64,000 bases of DNA from contig NZ_CP150667.1 in the NCBI RefSeq assembly GCF_038024065.1, positions 2,735,501-2,799,500 on the forward strand, given 5' to 3'. Of this stretch, positions 18,643 through 27,756 are shown one piece after another. The notes beneath the pieces are model-generated. The model worked only from the letters and a program-made list of their open reading frames with translations, had not been told where the DNA came from and did no database searches. Every line of letters starts with the position of its first letter. The stretch's first letter is position 1. This stretch comes from Polaribacter sejongensis. Lineage in GTDB: Bacteria; Bacteroidota; Bacteroidia; Flavobacteriales; Flavobacteriaceae. A program made the translations under genes and the position numbers.

Positions 18643-21303
18643 TTAGTTATTAATTGTCCAAGAAATATAGTACTGAGAACCTACTGCTCCTACACCGGTA
18701 GCACCCAAGTATTCTTGACCTGTTAAATTTGCTCCACCTAATTTAAATACAGATTTCATTGAAGGAACACTATAATTAACTTGAGCATCTAAAACGGTTC
18801 TCGCTTTCATTGTACCATCTAAGAAAGAAGATTCCCATCTATATTCATCTTGCCATCTTGCATTAACATTAAAACCAAAGTTTTTAAATAAGTCTGTTTT
18901 ACCAAATTGCAATTTTACTTTATGTTCTGGAGTATTAAAACCAGCTTCAAAATCTGGATCTGAAGCTTGATCAAAATCAAATTTTGCATAAGTATAATTA
19001 AGACCAAGGTTAAAACCTTTTAAAATTTTGGTATTTAAACCAATGGTTGCTCCATAAGAATTAATATCTGCATCAGAATTAGTATACAATTGAAAAACCT
19101 TAAATCCGCCGGCAGCGTTGTAAGGTACAATTACATTTTTATTGGCTATAAAATCTTCATATTGATTATAATACACACTTAAATCTACAGTAAGGTTACT
19201 TTCATTAACAGGAATAAGACCTCTATACCCTACTTCAAAAGCGGTTACTTTTTCTGGTTTCACAAAGTCTACCTCTGCTTTTACAGTTCCACCACTTGCA
19301 ACAGTAAAAGAGTTTTCATAAGCATCTCTACCTGTTAAAGTATAATTTACACCTGCAGCATCTGTAAAACTTGTGGTATATCTATCTATATTATCTTCTA
19401 CACCACCTACTAAAATTGCATTACCAACATCTAAACCAATATATTGATCTTGCGTTGTAGGATTTCTAAATCCTGTTTGAAAAGAAGCTCTAAAGTTCTG
19501 ATTTTTATTTTCACCACCTGCGTATGCAAATGAAATTCTTGGAGAAAAATTACCATCAAAATTTTGTGCTTTGTCATAACGAATTGAAGCGGTTACCTTT
19601 AAACGGTCGTCTTCTAAAAATTTCTTTTGAGCTTGTGTATAAACACCATATTCATCATACTTAATAGGTCCGTCTGTATCTGTAAATATATTACCAAAAG
19701 AATTTAAAGAATACCTTCTATAAGAACCACCAACTTGAATTTCTGCAAAGTCTATATAGTCTTGAAAATTATAATTCGCATCTGCATGATATAATTTTGT
19801 TTGATCTCTAAATTTAGCACCTGTAATTAAATCTGGGTCACTTGTTACTGTATTAAAAGCATTCTTAAACTCAGCAGTTCCAGGTAAAAAACGATTTCTA
19901 TCTGCAAATGCTCTTGCAGCTTCATGAGAACTAGCAGTAACACCAGGAACACTTCCTAAATAAGCTCCAGCATATTCTGTAAACCAATTTTGGTCTGAAC
20001 TCCAAGCTCTATTAATATTTAAACCTGCAAATAAGGTATTATAAGAATCACCAGCATCTTCACTTGTTACATAACCACGTACAAAAAAGTTTTTACCTTT
20101 AAATTCTAATTTATGTTGCTCTAACAGAAAGTTTTTAATGCTATATTTTTGACCACCTAAATATTGAGTAGTTCCAACGCCTACTTTAGTATTCCATATT
20201 ACTTCTAAACGATCATCACCAAAAGGTCTATAATTTAAAGAACTACCAAACTTTACGCTTTTAACGCCATAGTCCATCAAATCGTTTTCATTATAACCTG
20301 TTCTACTCACTTTTCCTATAGCTCCTCCAAAATCATTAGAAGCTACATCTCCATAAACATTAACACCATTATAATTTGGATCTGATCTATCTCCTGAAAT
20401 GTATTCATCTCCGTTTGTATTTCTATAGTCTGTTGCATGCCAATCTTCTCCTTCTAAATAGGATAAGGTTGCTTTTGCCGCAAACTTATTAGAAAAAGCA
20501 TACGCCATTCTAATATTAAAATCATAAAACTCATTATTTCCTGCTGCTTCTTGACTTGTAACTCCTCCTTTTAAAGAAACACTAATTCCTTGATCTTCAA
20601 AAGGACTTTTACTGGTCATAAACATAATACCATTAAATGCATTTGCACCATATAATGCAGAGGAAGCACCTGGTAATAATTCTACTGTTTTTACATCTAG
20701 TTCAGACATACCTAGTAAATTACCTAAAGCAAAATTTAATGCAGGAGACGAATTATCCATACCGTCTACCAATTGCATAAAACGTGTGTTAGAAAAAGTT
20801 GCAAAACCACGTGTATTTACAGATTTAAAAGTTAAACTGTTGGTGTTTACATCTACTCCTTTTAAGTTTTCTAATCCGTCGTAAAAAGAAGGTGAAGAAG
20901 TATTTTTAATAGCTCTACTATCCATTCTTTCTATGGTAACTGGAGATTCCATAACACGTTCTGGTGTTCTAGAAGCAGAAACTACAATTTCATCTAAAGA
21001 AGTTTCATTTTCTATTAAGGCAACCATTACTTTTTGATTATTTTTTATAATCTCCACTTTTTCTACATGAAACCCCAGCACAGAAATCTCTATAGTAAAA
21101 GGTGGCTTGTCTGAAACATTTAATACAAAATTACCATCAAAATCGGTGGTTGTTCCTAACGCTTTTCTAGCAATTTTAATATTTGCTCCAGGAATTGTTT
21201 CTCCTGTTTTAGCGTCTGTAACAGTACCTGTAACCTTGGTTTGACCAACCATTGCTACACTACTAAAAGCTATAAACGCAAGAAGTATAATTTTTTTTAT
21301 CAT
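18643..21303 (-). CDS. TonB-dependent outer-membrane receptor with carboxypeptidase-like domain
   Basis: The 886 residues start with a signal peptide (about 1-20). A CarboxypepD_reg-like beta-sandwich (KVTGTVTDAKTGETIPGANI, ~23-105) comes next, then the plug domain beginning ASRTPERVMESPVTI, and a beta-barrel ending in the aromatic-terminated strand YYISWTINN. The receptor imports a substrate energised by TonB. The substrate is unknown; there is no SusD partner, but the SGNH-like lipoprotein gene follows 13 bases later and probably forms an operon with it. Confidence 0.9.
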   Translation of the reverse strand: MIKKIILLAFIAFSSVAMVGQTKVTGTVTDAKTGETIPGANIKIARKALGTTTDFDGNFVLNVSDKPPFTIEISVLGFHVEKVEIIKNNQKVMVALIENETSLDEIVVSASRTPERVMESPVTIERMDSRAIKNTSSPSFYDGLENLKGVDVNTNSLTFKSVNTRGFATFSNTRFMQLVDGMDNSSPALNFALGNLLGMSELDVKTVELLPGASSALYGANAFNGIMFMTSKSPFEDQGISVSLKGGVTSQEAAGNNEFYDFNIRMAYAFSNKFAAKATLSYLEGEDWHATDYRNTNGDEYISGDRSDPNYNGVNVYGDVASNDFGGAIGKVSRTGYNENDLMDYGVKSVKFGSSLNYRPFGDDRLEVIWNTKVGVGTTQYLGGQKYSIKNFLLEQHKLEFKGKNFFVRGYVTSEDAGDSYNTLFAGLNINRAWSSDQNWFTEYAGAYLGSVPGVTASSHEAARAFADRNRFLPGTAEFKNAFNTVTSDPDLITGAKFRDQTKLYHADANYNFQDYIDFAEIQVGGSYRRYSLNSFGNIFTDTDGPIKYDEYGVYTQAQKKFLEDDRLKVTASIRYDKAQNFDGNFSPRISFAYAGGENKNQNFRASFQTGFRNPTTQDQYIGLDVGNAILVGGVEDNIDRYTTSFTDAAGVNYTLTGRDAYENSFTVASGGTVKAEVDFVKPEKVTAFEVGYRGLIPVNESNLTVDLSVYYNQYEDFIANKNVIVPYNAAGGFKVFQLYTNSDADINSYGATIGLNTKILKGFNLGLNYTYAKFDFDQASDPDFEAGFNTPEHKVKLQFGKTDLFKNFGFNVNARWQDEYRWESSFLDGTMKARTVLDAQVNYSVPSMKSVFKLGGANLTGQEYLGATGVGAVGSQYYISWTINN

Positions 21304-21497
21304 AATTTGATTTTTTTGTTAAGTAAATGCAAAATACAATATTTTTTGAATAACTTAACAAACAGGTGCTTATTTTAAGATTATAGCAATATATCGCTAT
21401 TATATTATCAAATAGAAAGTTTAAAAACTACTCTTTTTCATATTAGGAGAAACCGTTAGTTATTGTACATTTGTATTATACTTAATTATCTTTTTGA

Positions 21498-22430
21498 TTG
21501 AATACAATTCAGAATATTTCTAATTTTTCTACTTCAGAAAAAACATATGTAACCATTGGTACTTTTGATGGGGTACATTTTGGGCATCAAAAAATTATTG
21601 ATAAACTGGTTTTAGAGGCTAAAAAAGCAAATAGAAAATCTGTTTTACTTACTTTTTTTCCGCATCCAAGAATGGTGTTACAAAAAGACGCTACCATAGA
21701 GTTGATTAATACGATTGAAGAACGTGCCGAATTACTTAAAAAAACTGGCTTAGATTATTTAATCATTCATCCTTTTAGCAAAGATTTTTCTAGAATGACC
21801 GCATTAGAATTTGTGCGTGATGTTTTGGTAAATCAATTGAATATTTCTAAATTAATTATTGGTTACGATCATCATTTTGGAAAAAATAGAGAAGGAAACA
21901 TTGTTCAGTTAACAGAATATAGTCATTTATACGATTTTGTGGTAGAAGAAATTCCGGCACAAGATATCGATGATGTTTCTGTCAGTTCTACCAAAGTAAG
22001 ACGTGCTTTGGCTACTGGAAACCTAAAAACTGCCAATAATTATTTAGGCTACAATTTTATGCTAAGTGGTACGGTAGTAAACGGAAAACAATTAGGTGGA
22101 AAAATTGGATATCCTACTGCAAATATTGATGTAAAAGAATCTTATAAACTGATTCCTAAAACGGGCGTTTATGTTGTAAAATCTACCATTGACAATAAAA
22201 CTGTTTTCGGAATGATGAATATTGGCAGCAGACCAACTGTAGATGGAACTTACCAAACTATTGAGGTTCATTTTTTTGACTTCAACCAAAATTTATACAA
22301 CGAATATTTAACAATAGAGTTGCTTTATTTTTTACGTGATGAAGAAAAATTTAGTTCTATTGATGCATTAGTTGTTCAGATTAAAAATGATGAACAAACT
22401 GCTAGAGAGTATATTAAAGAAAATCTTTAA
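21498..22430 (+). CDS. ribF: Bifunctional riboflavin kinase/FAD synthetase
   Basis: The 310 residues contain the FAD synthetase HxGH-type motif GTFDGVHFGHQKII (~20-33), SSTKVRRALATGN, and the C-terminal riboflavin kinase motif KIGYPTANI. It converts riboflavin to FMN and then FAD. The first usable start is TTG at 21498, because no ATG occurs before the conserved TIGTFDG block. A gap of 617 bases filled with repeats follows. Confidence 0.94.
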   Translation: MNTIQNISNFSTSEKTYVTIGTFDGVHFGHQKIIDKLVLEAKKANRKSVLLTFFPHPRMVLQKDATIELINTIEERAELLKKTGLDYLIIHPFSKDFSRMTALEFVRDVLVNQLNISKLIIGYDHHFGKNREGNIVQLTEYSHLYDFVVEEIPAQDIDDVSVSSTKVRRALATGNLKTANNYLGYNFMLSGTVVNGKQLGGKIGYPTANIDVKESYKLIPKTGVYVVKSTIDNKTVFGMMNIGSRPTVDGTYQTIEVHFFDFNQNLYNEYLTIELLYFLRDEEKFSSIDALVVQIKNDEQTAREYIKENL

Positions 22431-22439
22431 GTTTTTTAA

Positions 22440-22736
22440 TTTTCCGCAAATTTGTGTTATCACTGTTATAAGACTTCTCAATACTTCGAAGTGACAATTG
22501 GGGTGGTTTACCGTTGTGGGATTTCTCCTTTGTCGAAATGACAAGTTGATTGTTTTTTTACACCCAGTTTTGTCATTTCGACCCTTTTAGGAGAAATCTC
22601 ATAAAGTTTGGTAATTGTTATGTTATCACGGTTATGAGACTTCTCAATGCTTCGAAGTGACAAGTTTGTGGAGCAATTTTGTGTTAGCTTCTTTATGTGA
22701 TTTCTCCTTACGTCGAAATGACAATTTCGGTATTTA
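22440..22736. repeat. Cluster of TGTCATTTCGA-type palindromic elements, copy 2
   Basis: Several halves occur in alternating orientation. CTTCTCAATACTTCGAAGTGACA occurs twice in slightly different form, TTTGTCGAAATGACAA and TTACGTCGAAATGACAA are right ends, and TTTTGTCATTTCGACCC is a left end with GAGAAATCTCATAAAG next to it. The arrangement suggests one element inserted beside or within another. It lies in the ribF-serS gap and has no coding content. Confidence 0.8.
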
Positions 22737-22743
22737 ATATTAA

Positions 22744-22776
22744 AGACCCTTCAGGTTTTAAAAACCTGAAGGGTCT
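22744..22776. repeat. 33-nt perfect palindrome (CCTTCAGG type), copy 1
   Basis: The arms AGACCCTTCAGG and CCTGAAGGGTCT pair perfectly around a T4A5 centre. Identical 33-mers occur at 50014-50046 and 60535-60567. This copy is not followed by a T-run, unlike the other two. Confidence 0.92.
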
Positions 22777-22817
22777 GAACTGAGTAACCTCATAATAACT
22801 TCCTTTTTTGGTATTCA

Positions 22818-22908
22818 CTACGCGTTAAGGATAGCGCAATTGTTTGAGCTCTTTTTTGTTTTTTACAAAAAAAGCGAGTGCGAAAGCCTGACCCTTGTGG
22901 TAACGCCC
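22818..22908. ncRNA. Candidate structured RNA or structured repeat upstream of serS
   Basis: A ~90-nt segment has nested complementarity: outer GCGTTA against TAACGC, then GGATAGCGCA near TGCGAAAGCC, then CTCTTTTTTGT against ACAAAAAAAGCGAG around a T-rich loop, and CCTGACCCTTGTGG before the outer closing strand. Similar GGATAGCGC...GAAAGCCTGACCC sequences are, to my recollection, scattered in Bacteroidetes genomes. Whether it is transcribed, and from which strand, is not known. The rest of the 22431-23047 gap is repeats. Confidence 0.35.
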
Positions 22909-23017
22909 AAAAAACATTTGAAAACATCTATTTTCTATGATTTCTTTGTGCCTATTTGTTTAGAATTTTACAACGCACTTTTATTTATAATTTAGTGTAA
23001 AACCACTTCACAAATTA

Positions 23018-23025
23018 TATCTTTG
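23018..23025 (+). promoter_or_regulatory. -7 box of serS promoter
   Basis: TATCTTTG matches TAnnTTTG and ends 22 bases before the serS ATG. No well-spaced TTG was seen upstream. Confidence 0.5.
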
Positions 23026-23047
23026 CATTTACAAAAATTCTACAAAA

Positions 23048-24322
23048 ATGTTACAAGTACAGTTTATTAGAGACAACAAAGAAACGGTTTTAGCGGGTTT
23101 GGCTAAACGTAATTTTGCCAATGCAGCAACGATTATTGAACAAGTTTTAACTGCAGATGAGAATAGAAGATCTACTCAGGTTGAGTTAGATAATACTTTG
23201 GCAGAATCTAATAAATTATCCAAAGAAATTGGTGGTTTTTTCAAATCTGGAGAAGTACAAAAAGCAAATCTTTTAAAGGAAAAAACAGTTCAGTTAAAAG
23301 AAAGATCTAAAGAGCTTGGTGATAATTTTAATGCTTTTGCAGAAGAGTTGCAAACATTATTATACCAGATTCCGAATATTCCTCATGCTTCTGTAAAAGC
23401 AGGAACTTCTGAAGAAGATAATGAGAACATTTTTAGTGAAGGAACAATTCCGGATTTAGGAGAAAATGCTTTACCTCACTGGGAATTAGCTAAGAAATAC
23501 GATATCATCGATTTTGAATTAGGTAATAAAATTACCGGTGCTGGTTTTCCGGTTTATAAAGGAAAAGGTGCTAGATTACAACGTGCTTTAATTAACTACT
23601 TTTTAGATAAAAACACAAAAGCAGGTTATACAGAAGTACAAGTGCCACATTTGGTAAATGCAGATTCTGCAACGGCAACGGGTCAATTGCCAGATAAAGA
23701 TGGGCAAATGTATCATTCTACAGTAGACGATTTGTATTTAATTCCTACTGCAGAAATTCCTATTACTAATATGTTTCGTGGTAATTTAATGCAAGAAGCA
23801 GAATTTCCTATTACGGTAACAGGTTATACGCCTTGTTTTAGACGTGAAGCAGGAAGTTATGGTGCGCATGTTAGAGGTTTAAACAGATTACATCAGTTTG
23901 ATAAAGTGGAGATTGTACGTATTGAGCATCCTGATAATTCTTACCAAGCTTTAAACGGAATGGTAGAACATATTAAAGATATTTTAAGAGAATTAAAATT
24001 ACCTTATAGAATATTACGTTTGTGTGGTGGAGATACTGGTTTTACTTCTGCTTTAACATTCGATTTTGAATTATTTTCTACAGCGCAAGACCGTTGGTTA
24101 GAAATTAGTTCTGCATCTAACTTTGAAACTTTTCAGGCAAATAGATTAAAGCTTCGTTTTAAAAATAAAGAAGGTAAAAGCGAATTGGCACACACCTTAA
24201 ATGGTAGTTCTTTGGCTTTACCTCGTGTTTTAGCAGGTATTCTAGAAAACTATCAAACAGCAGACGGAATTAAAATACCAGATGCTTTAGTACCTTATTG
24301 CGGGTTCGATATTATAGATTAA
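23048..24322 (+). CDS. serS: Seryl-tRNA synthetase
   Basis: The 424-residue class II synthetase has an N-terminal coiled-coil tRNA-binding arm (residues ~30-100, rich in Lys and Glu). The catalytic core carries motif 2 TPCFRREAGSYGAHVRGLNRLHQF and motif 3 LNGSSLALPRVLAGILENYQ (each ~20 residues). It charges tRNA-Ser and tRNA-Sec-type acceptors. The upstream gap carries a -7 box; a long perfect hairpin with a T-run follows the stop. Confidence 0.97.
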   Translation: MLQVQFIRDNKETVLAGLAKRNFANAATIIEQVLTADENRRSTQVELDNTLAESNKLSKEIGGFFKSGEVQKANLLKEKTVQLKERSKELGDNFNAFAEELQTLLYQIPNIPHASVKAGTSEEDNENIFSEGTIPDLGENALPHWELAKKYDIIDFELGNKITGAGFPVYKGKGARLQRALINYFLDKNTKAGYTEVQVPHLVNADSATATGQLPDKDGQMYHSTVDDLYLIPTAEIPITNMFRGNLMQEAEFPITVTGYTPCFRREAGSYGAHVRGLNRLHQFDKVEIVRIEHPDNSYQALNGMVEHIKDILRELKLPYRILRLCGGDTGFTSALTFDFELFSTAQDRWLEISSASNFETFQANRLKLRFKNKEGKSELAHTLNGSSLALPRVLAGILENYQTADGIKIPDALVPYCGFDIID

Positions 24323-24377
24323 TTCTAGTATTCAGTTTACAGTAGCAGTATTGAGTGCTAAAGTTTGTGAAAATATG

Positions 24378-24427
24378 AATCAGTCTCAGTTTGCAGTTCT
24401 AATAGTACTGCAAACTGAGACTGATTA
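24378..24427. terminator. Bidirectional hairpin terminator between serS and the 47-aa gene
   Basis: AATCAGTCTCAGTTTGCAGT and its exact complement form a 20-bp stem with a ~10-nt loop, followed by a T-rich run (24429-24436). A third partial copy of the arm (ACTGAGACTGCAAACT) lies at 24452-24467, reaching the stop codon of the 47-aa gene. It can end transcripts from both sides. Confidence 0.8.
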
Positions 24428-24465
24428 CTTTTTTTTGACTGCTTACTGAAAACTGAGACTGCAAA

Positions 24466-24609
24466 CTAATTTGCAACTACAGCAACCATTAATCTTTTGT
24501 ATTTATTCATTTCTAAAAGTGAGTTTAAATACGCACTAATTTGTCCGTTTTTCATAAACTCTATAGAATTGTTTTTTGCTGTTTCGTATTGTTTTTTAAA
24601 TGTATTCAT
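24466..24609 (-). CDS. 47-residue basic small protein of unknown function
   Basis: An intact short frame reads MNTFKKQYETAKNNSIEFMK and continues through NGQISAYLNSLLEMNKYKRL to MVAVVAN. It is helical and basic (seven Lys plus one Arg), with no signal or membrane span. Support comes from a good sigma-54-like -24/-12 element at 24643-24659, which would give a ~25-base leader, and from a terminator-like hairpin just beyond the stop. I believe related short frames occur in other flavobacteria, but cannot verify it here. Function unknown; a DNA- or RNA-binding or stress role would be guesswork. Confidence 0.6.
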   Translation of the reverse strand: MNTFKKQYETAKNNSIEFMKNGQISAYLNSLLEMNKYKRLMVAVVAN

Positions 24610-24642
24610 CTTCTTAAAATTTGATTGGTTATATTCTCTTTA

Positions 24643-24659
24643 GACAAGTTTCGTGCCAA
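24643..24659 (-). promoter_or_regulatory. Sigma-54-like -24/-12 promoter
   Basis: Read on the minus strand, TTGGCACGAAACTTGTC matches TGGCACG-N4-TTGCW except for GT instead of GC at -12. The GG and G(C/T) dinucleotides have the required 10-base spacing. The predicted start lies about 25 bases before the 47-aa gene. No adjacent activator site was recognised. Confidence 0.55.
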
Positions 24660-24720
24660 AATGTTACAAAGAAGACCTTAGAACAGACGTCTTTAATAAA
24701 AATTTAACATATTTCTTACC

Positions 24721-24728
24721 TATCTTTG
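24721..24728 (+). promoter_or_regulatory. -7 box almost abutting the TPR gene start
   Basis: TATCTTTG ends only six bases before the ATG at 24735. Transcription starting ~5-7 bases after the box would begin at or next to the start codon, so the message could be leaderless. Confidence 0.5.
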
Positions 24729-24734
24729 AAATTG

Positions 24735-26528
24735 ATGAAACAACTGTTTTTACTTATTTTTATTACTATAACTAGCGTTAGCTTCTCTCAAGGTGATTAT
24801 TATTTGGCGGAAGATTACTATAGAGAAGGAGAGTATGAAAAAGCCACTCAAATCTTTAAAAACTTATATTCTAAGAACCTTTTTAATACTACTTATTTAA
24901 GTAGATTGATTTCTTGTTATCAAGAAACCAATAAATTTAATGAAGTAGAAAAACTATTAAAAACCGCACTTGACAAAGACCCTAAACAAGCTTTTTTTTA
25001 TGTGCATTTAGGATATAACTACCAAAGACAAGGATTACAAGAGTTCGCAGAAAAAAATTACTCTATCGCTTTAAACGCTATTGATACAAATAGTTTTTAT
25101 GGCGGATTTATTGGTAGACTTTTTAAAGATTATAATATTTTAGATCATGCAATTTTAGCGTATGAAAAAACAATGGCTAAAAATAAAAAAGCAGATTACA
25201 ACTTTAGAATTGCTCAGATTTATGGTGAAAAAGGTGATTTAAAAAAAATGTTTGAGGCTTACTTTAATCTAGTTGATAAAAACATTGAAAATTACGATTT
25301 AGTAAAAAGATATACGAGTAGTTATATTACAGATGATGCAAAAAATGAAGCAAATATTTTATTTAGAAAAACACTTTTAAAAAAATCTGCAAGCAACCCA
25401 AAAGATGTTTGGAATCTTTTATTAAGTTGGCTTTTTACACAGCAGAAAGATTATAATAAAGCTTTTACGCAAGAAAAAGCTCTGTACAAAAGAAATCCTG
25501 TTGATTTAAATTCAATTTATAATTTAGGAAAAATAGCTTTTGAAAACAAAGATTATAGCACTGCTAAAGAATGTTTTTATTTTATTACCCAACAAAAAAC
25601 TTTACAAATAGAAAAAATTGAAGCTTCTTTATACCTTACAAAAATAGCTATTGCAACAGATAATCCTGAAGTAGAAAAAATGTTTTTATCTCTTTTTAAT
25701 CAGTACGGTAAAAATTCATCAACCATAAGGTTACAAGTGGAATATGCTGATTTTTTAACTTTTAAAAAAGACCAACCAAACGAAGCTAAAACTGTTTTAG
25801 AAGAAGCCTTAAACTATTCACGTTCTCGATTTGACAAAGCAAGAATAAAATTAAAATTAGGAGACATTTTAGTTTTTACAGGAAATTATAACAAAGCCTT
25901 AATCTATTTTTCTCAAATTCAAACGCAACTTAAAAACCATGAATTAGCACAAAAAGCCCGTTTTAAAGTAGCGCAAACAAGTTATTATAAAGCAGATTTT
26001 ACATGGGCTAAAGCACAATTAAAAGTATTAAAAGGTTCTACAACACAATTAATTGCGAATGATGCTTTAGAGTTGTTTTTAAAAATTACCGATAATGAAC
26101 CAGTAGACTCTATTCCGTCTGGATTAAAGCAATTGGCAAAAGCAGAACTGCTCTCTTATCAAAATAAAAATGAGGAAGCATTAACAGAATTACACAGTTT
26201 ATTTACACCTAAAAACGTTTTTGAAAACGGGTTAAATCCCGGAGAAGTAATTTATGATGATGTATTATTTTTTGAAGCAAAACTATTCATCAAACAAAAA
26301 AAATATGACGACGCTATTGTAAGTTTTTCAAAAATTATTGAGGCCGATAATCAAGGTATTTATGCAGATGATGTGTATTACGAAATGGCAGAATTGTATA
26401 ATAATCAATTAAACAACCCAGAAAAAGCTTCAGAATACTATCAAAAGATTATTTTTGACTATTCTTCTAGTATTTATCTAGTAGATGCTAGAAAAAAATA
26501 TCGAAAATTAAGAGGAGATAAAATTTAA
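24735..26528 (+). CDS. Secreted TPR-repeat protein
   Basis: The 597 residues start with a signal peptide, MKQLFLLIFITITSVSFSQG. They then carry repeated TPR-like helical pairs across nearly the whole length (DYYREGEYEKATQIFKNLYS, FYVHLGYNYQRQGLQEFAEK, and others to the C-terminal ELYNNQLNNPEKASEYYQKI). ATG at 24735 is chosen over a TTG nine bases upstream because the signal peptide begins there. TPRs make protein-protein contacts, here probably in the periplasm. The serS / TPR / DUF4286 / rsmA order is common in this family, but no specific function is established. Confidence 0.85.
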   Translation: MKQLFLLIFITITSVSFSQGDYYLAEDYYREGEYEKATQIFKNLYSKNLFNTTYLSRLISCYQETNKFNEVEKLLKTALDKDPKQAFFYVHLGYNYQRQGLQEFAEKNYSIALNAIDTNSFYGGFIGRLFKDYNILDHAILAYEKTMAKNKKADYNFRIAQIYGEKGDLKKMFEAYFNLVDKNIENYDLVKRYTSSYITDDAKNEANILFRKTLLKKSASNPKDVWNLLLSWLFTQQKDYNKAFTQEKALYKRNPVDLNSIYNLGKIAFENKDYSTAKECFYFITQQKTLQIEKIEASLYLTKIAIATDNPEVEKMFLSLFNQYGKNSSTIRLQVEYADFLTFKKDQPNEAKTVLEEALNYSRSRFDKARIKLKLGDILVFTGNYNKALIYFSQIQTQLKNHELAQKARFKVAQTSYYKADFTWAKAQLKVLKGSTTQLIANDALELFLKITDNEPVDSIPSGLKQLAKAELLSYQNKNEEALTELHSLFTPKNVFENGLNPGEVIYDDVLFFEAKLFIKQKKYDDAIVSFSKIIEADNQGIYADDVYYEMAELYNNQLNNPEKASEYYQKIIFDYSSSIYLVDARKKYRKLRGDKI

Positions 26529-26581
26529 CGCTCTATTTTTTTCAATTAAACATTTACACAAAATTACAATTACACAGCATA

Positions 26582-26911
26582 ATGTACATATACAACGTAA
26601 CTATAAATATAGATGAAACCGTTCATAAAGAATGGCTTACATTTATGGAAACTCATATTTTAAAAGTCTTAAATACTGGTAGATTTACTGCAGCAAAACT
26701 AACTGAAGTTTTGGTAGAAGAAGAAATGGGTGGTAGAACTTATTCTATACAATATACAGCAAATACTAGAGAAGATTTAGACGATTATTATAAACACGAG
26801 GCAGAAACATTACAACAGAAAAGTCTTCAAAAATTTGGAGATAAAATGTTGGCTTTTAGAACAGAATTAAGGTTGATAAAAGAATTTTATCCTACAAACA
26901 CGAACAATTAA
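26582..26911 (+). CDS. DUF4286 family protein
   Basis: This 109-residue cytosolic protein begins [20 protein letters not shown], which is the recognisable DUF4286 opening, and has a ferredoxin-like alpha/beta pattern. It has no catalytic motif I can identify. It lies between the TPR gene (53 bases) and rsmA (32 bases) on the same strand, so cotranscription with rsmA is likely. Function unknown. Confidence 0.85.
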   Translation: MYIYNVTINIDETVHKEWLTFMETHILKVLNTGRFTAAKLTEVLVEEEMGGRTYSIQYTANTREDLDDYYKHEAETLQQKSLQKFGDKMLAFRTELRLIKEFYPTNTNN

Positions 26912-26943
26912 GAACAAATTCTTTACTTTTTAAAAATAGAAAT

Positions 26944-27756
26944 ATGTCAGTTAAAGCAAAAAAACATTTAGGTCAGCATTTTTTAACAGATGAAACCATT
27001 GCACAAGATATTGCCAATGCATTAACTGGTAATGGGTATGATGACGTCTTAGAAATTGGTCCTGGAATGGGTGTTTTAACCAAATATTTATTACCAAAAA
27101 AAGCAAAGGTAACTGTCATGGAATTAGACAGAGAATCTGTTGCTTATTTGCATGAAACATTTCCTTTAGAGCACATTAAACTAGATACTTCTAAAGAACA
27201 TTTCGAAATTATTGAAGGCGATTTTTTAAAGAATCAAATTCAAGATATTTTCAATAAAAAGCAAGTAGCAATTATTGGTAATTTCCCTTATAATATTTCT
27301 ACACAAATTGTTTTTAAAGCCATAGAAAACAGAGAATTTGTACCAGAATTTGCAGGTATGTTTCAAAAAGAAGTGGCTAAAAGAATTGCAGAAAAAGAAG
27401 GTAGTAAAGTATACGGAATTTTATCTGTGTTAACCCAAGCCTTTTTTGATGTAGAATACCTATTTACAGTTCCGCCAACGGTATTCAATCCACCACCAAA
27501 GGTAGATTCTGGAGTTATCCGATTAATTCGTAAAAAAGATTATTCGTTGCCTGTAGATGAAAAATTATTTTTTAGAGTTGTAAAAACAGCCTTTAATCAA
27601 CGAAGAAAAATGCTCCGTTCTAGTTTAAAGTCTTTCAATATTTCGGATACCTTAAAAGAAGACCCTATCTTTGCGAAACGCCCAGAACAATTATCTGTTT
27701 CTGAGTTTATTTTACTTACGCAAAAATTGGCAGAAAATGAAGTTCGAAATCACTGA
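26944..27756 (+). CDS. rsmA: 16S rRNA dimethyladenosine transferase
   Basis: This is a 270-residue KsgA/RsmA. It opens with [19 protein letters not shown], has SAM motif [13 protein letters not shown], the acidic ELDRE, and the catalytic motif IV NFPYNIS, with the usual C-terminal helical domain. It dimethylates the two adjacent adenines of the 3' terminal 16S helix and so acts in late 30S assembly. Its last 20 bases overlap the start of mgtE. Confidence 0.97.
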   Translation: MSVKAKKHLGQHFLTDETIAQDIANALTGNGYDDVLEIGPGMGVLTKYLLPKKAKVTVMELDRESVAYLHETFPLEHIKLDTSKEHFEIIEGDFLKNQIQDIFNKKQVAIIGNFPYNISTQIVFKAIENREFVPEFAGMFQKEVAKRIAEKEGSKVYGILSVLTQAFFDVEYLFTVPPTVFNPPPKVDSGVIRLIRKKDYSLPVDEKLFFRVVKTAFNQRRKMLRSSLKSFNISDTLKEDPIFAKRPEQLSVSEFILLTQKLAENEVRNH

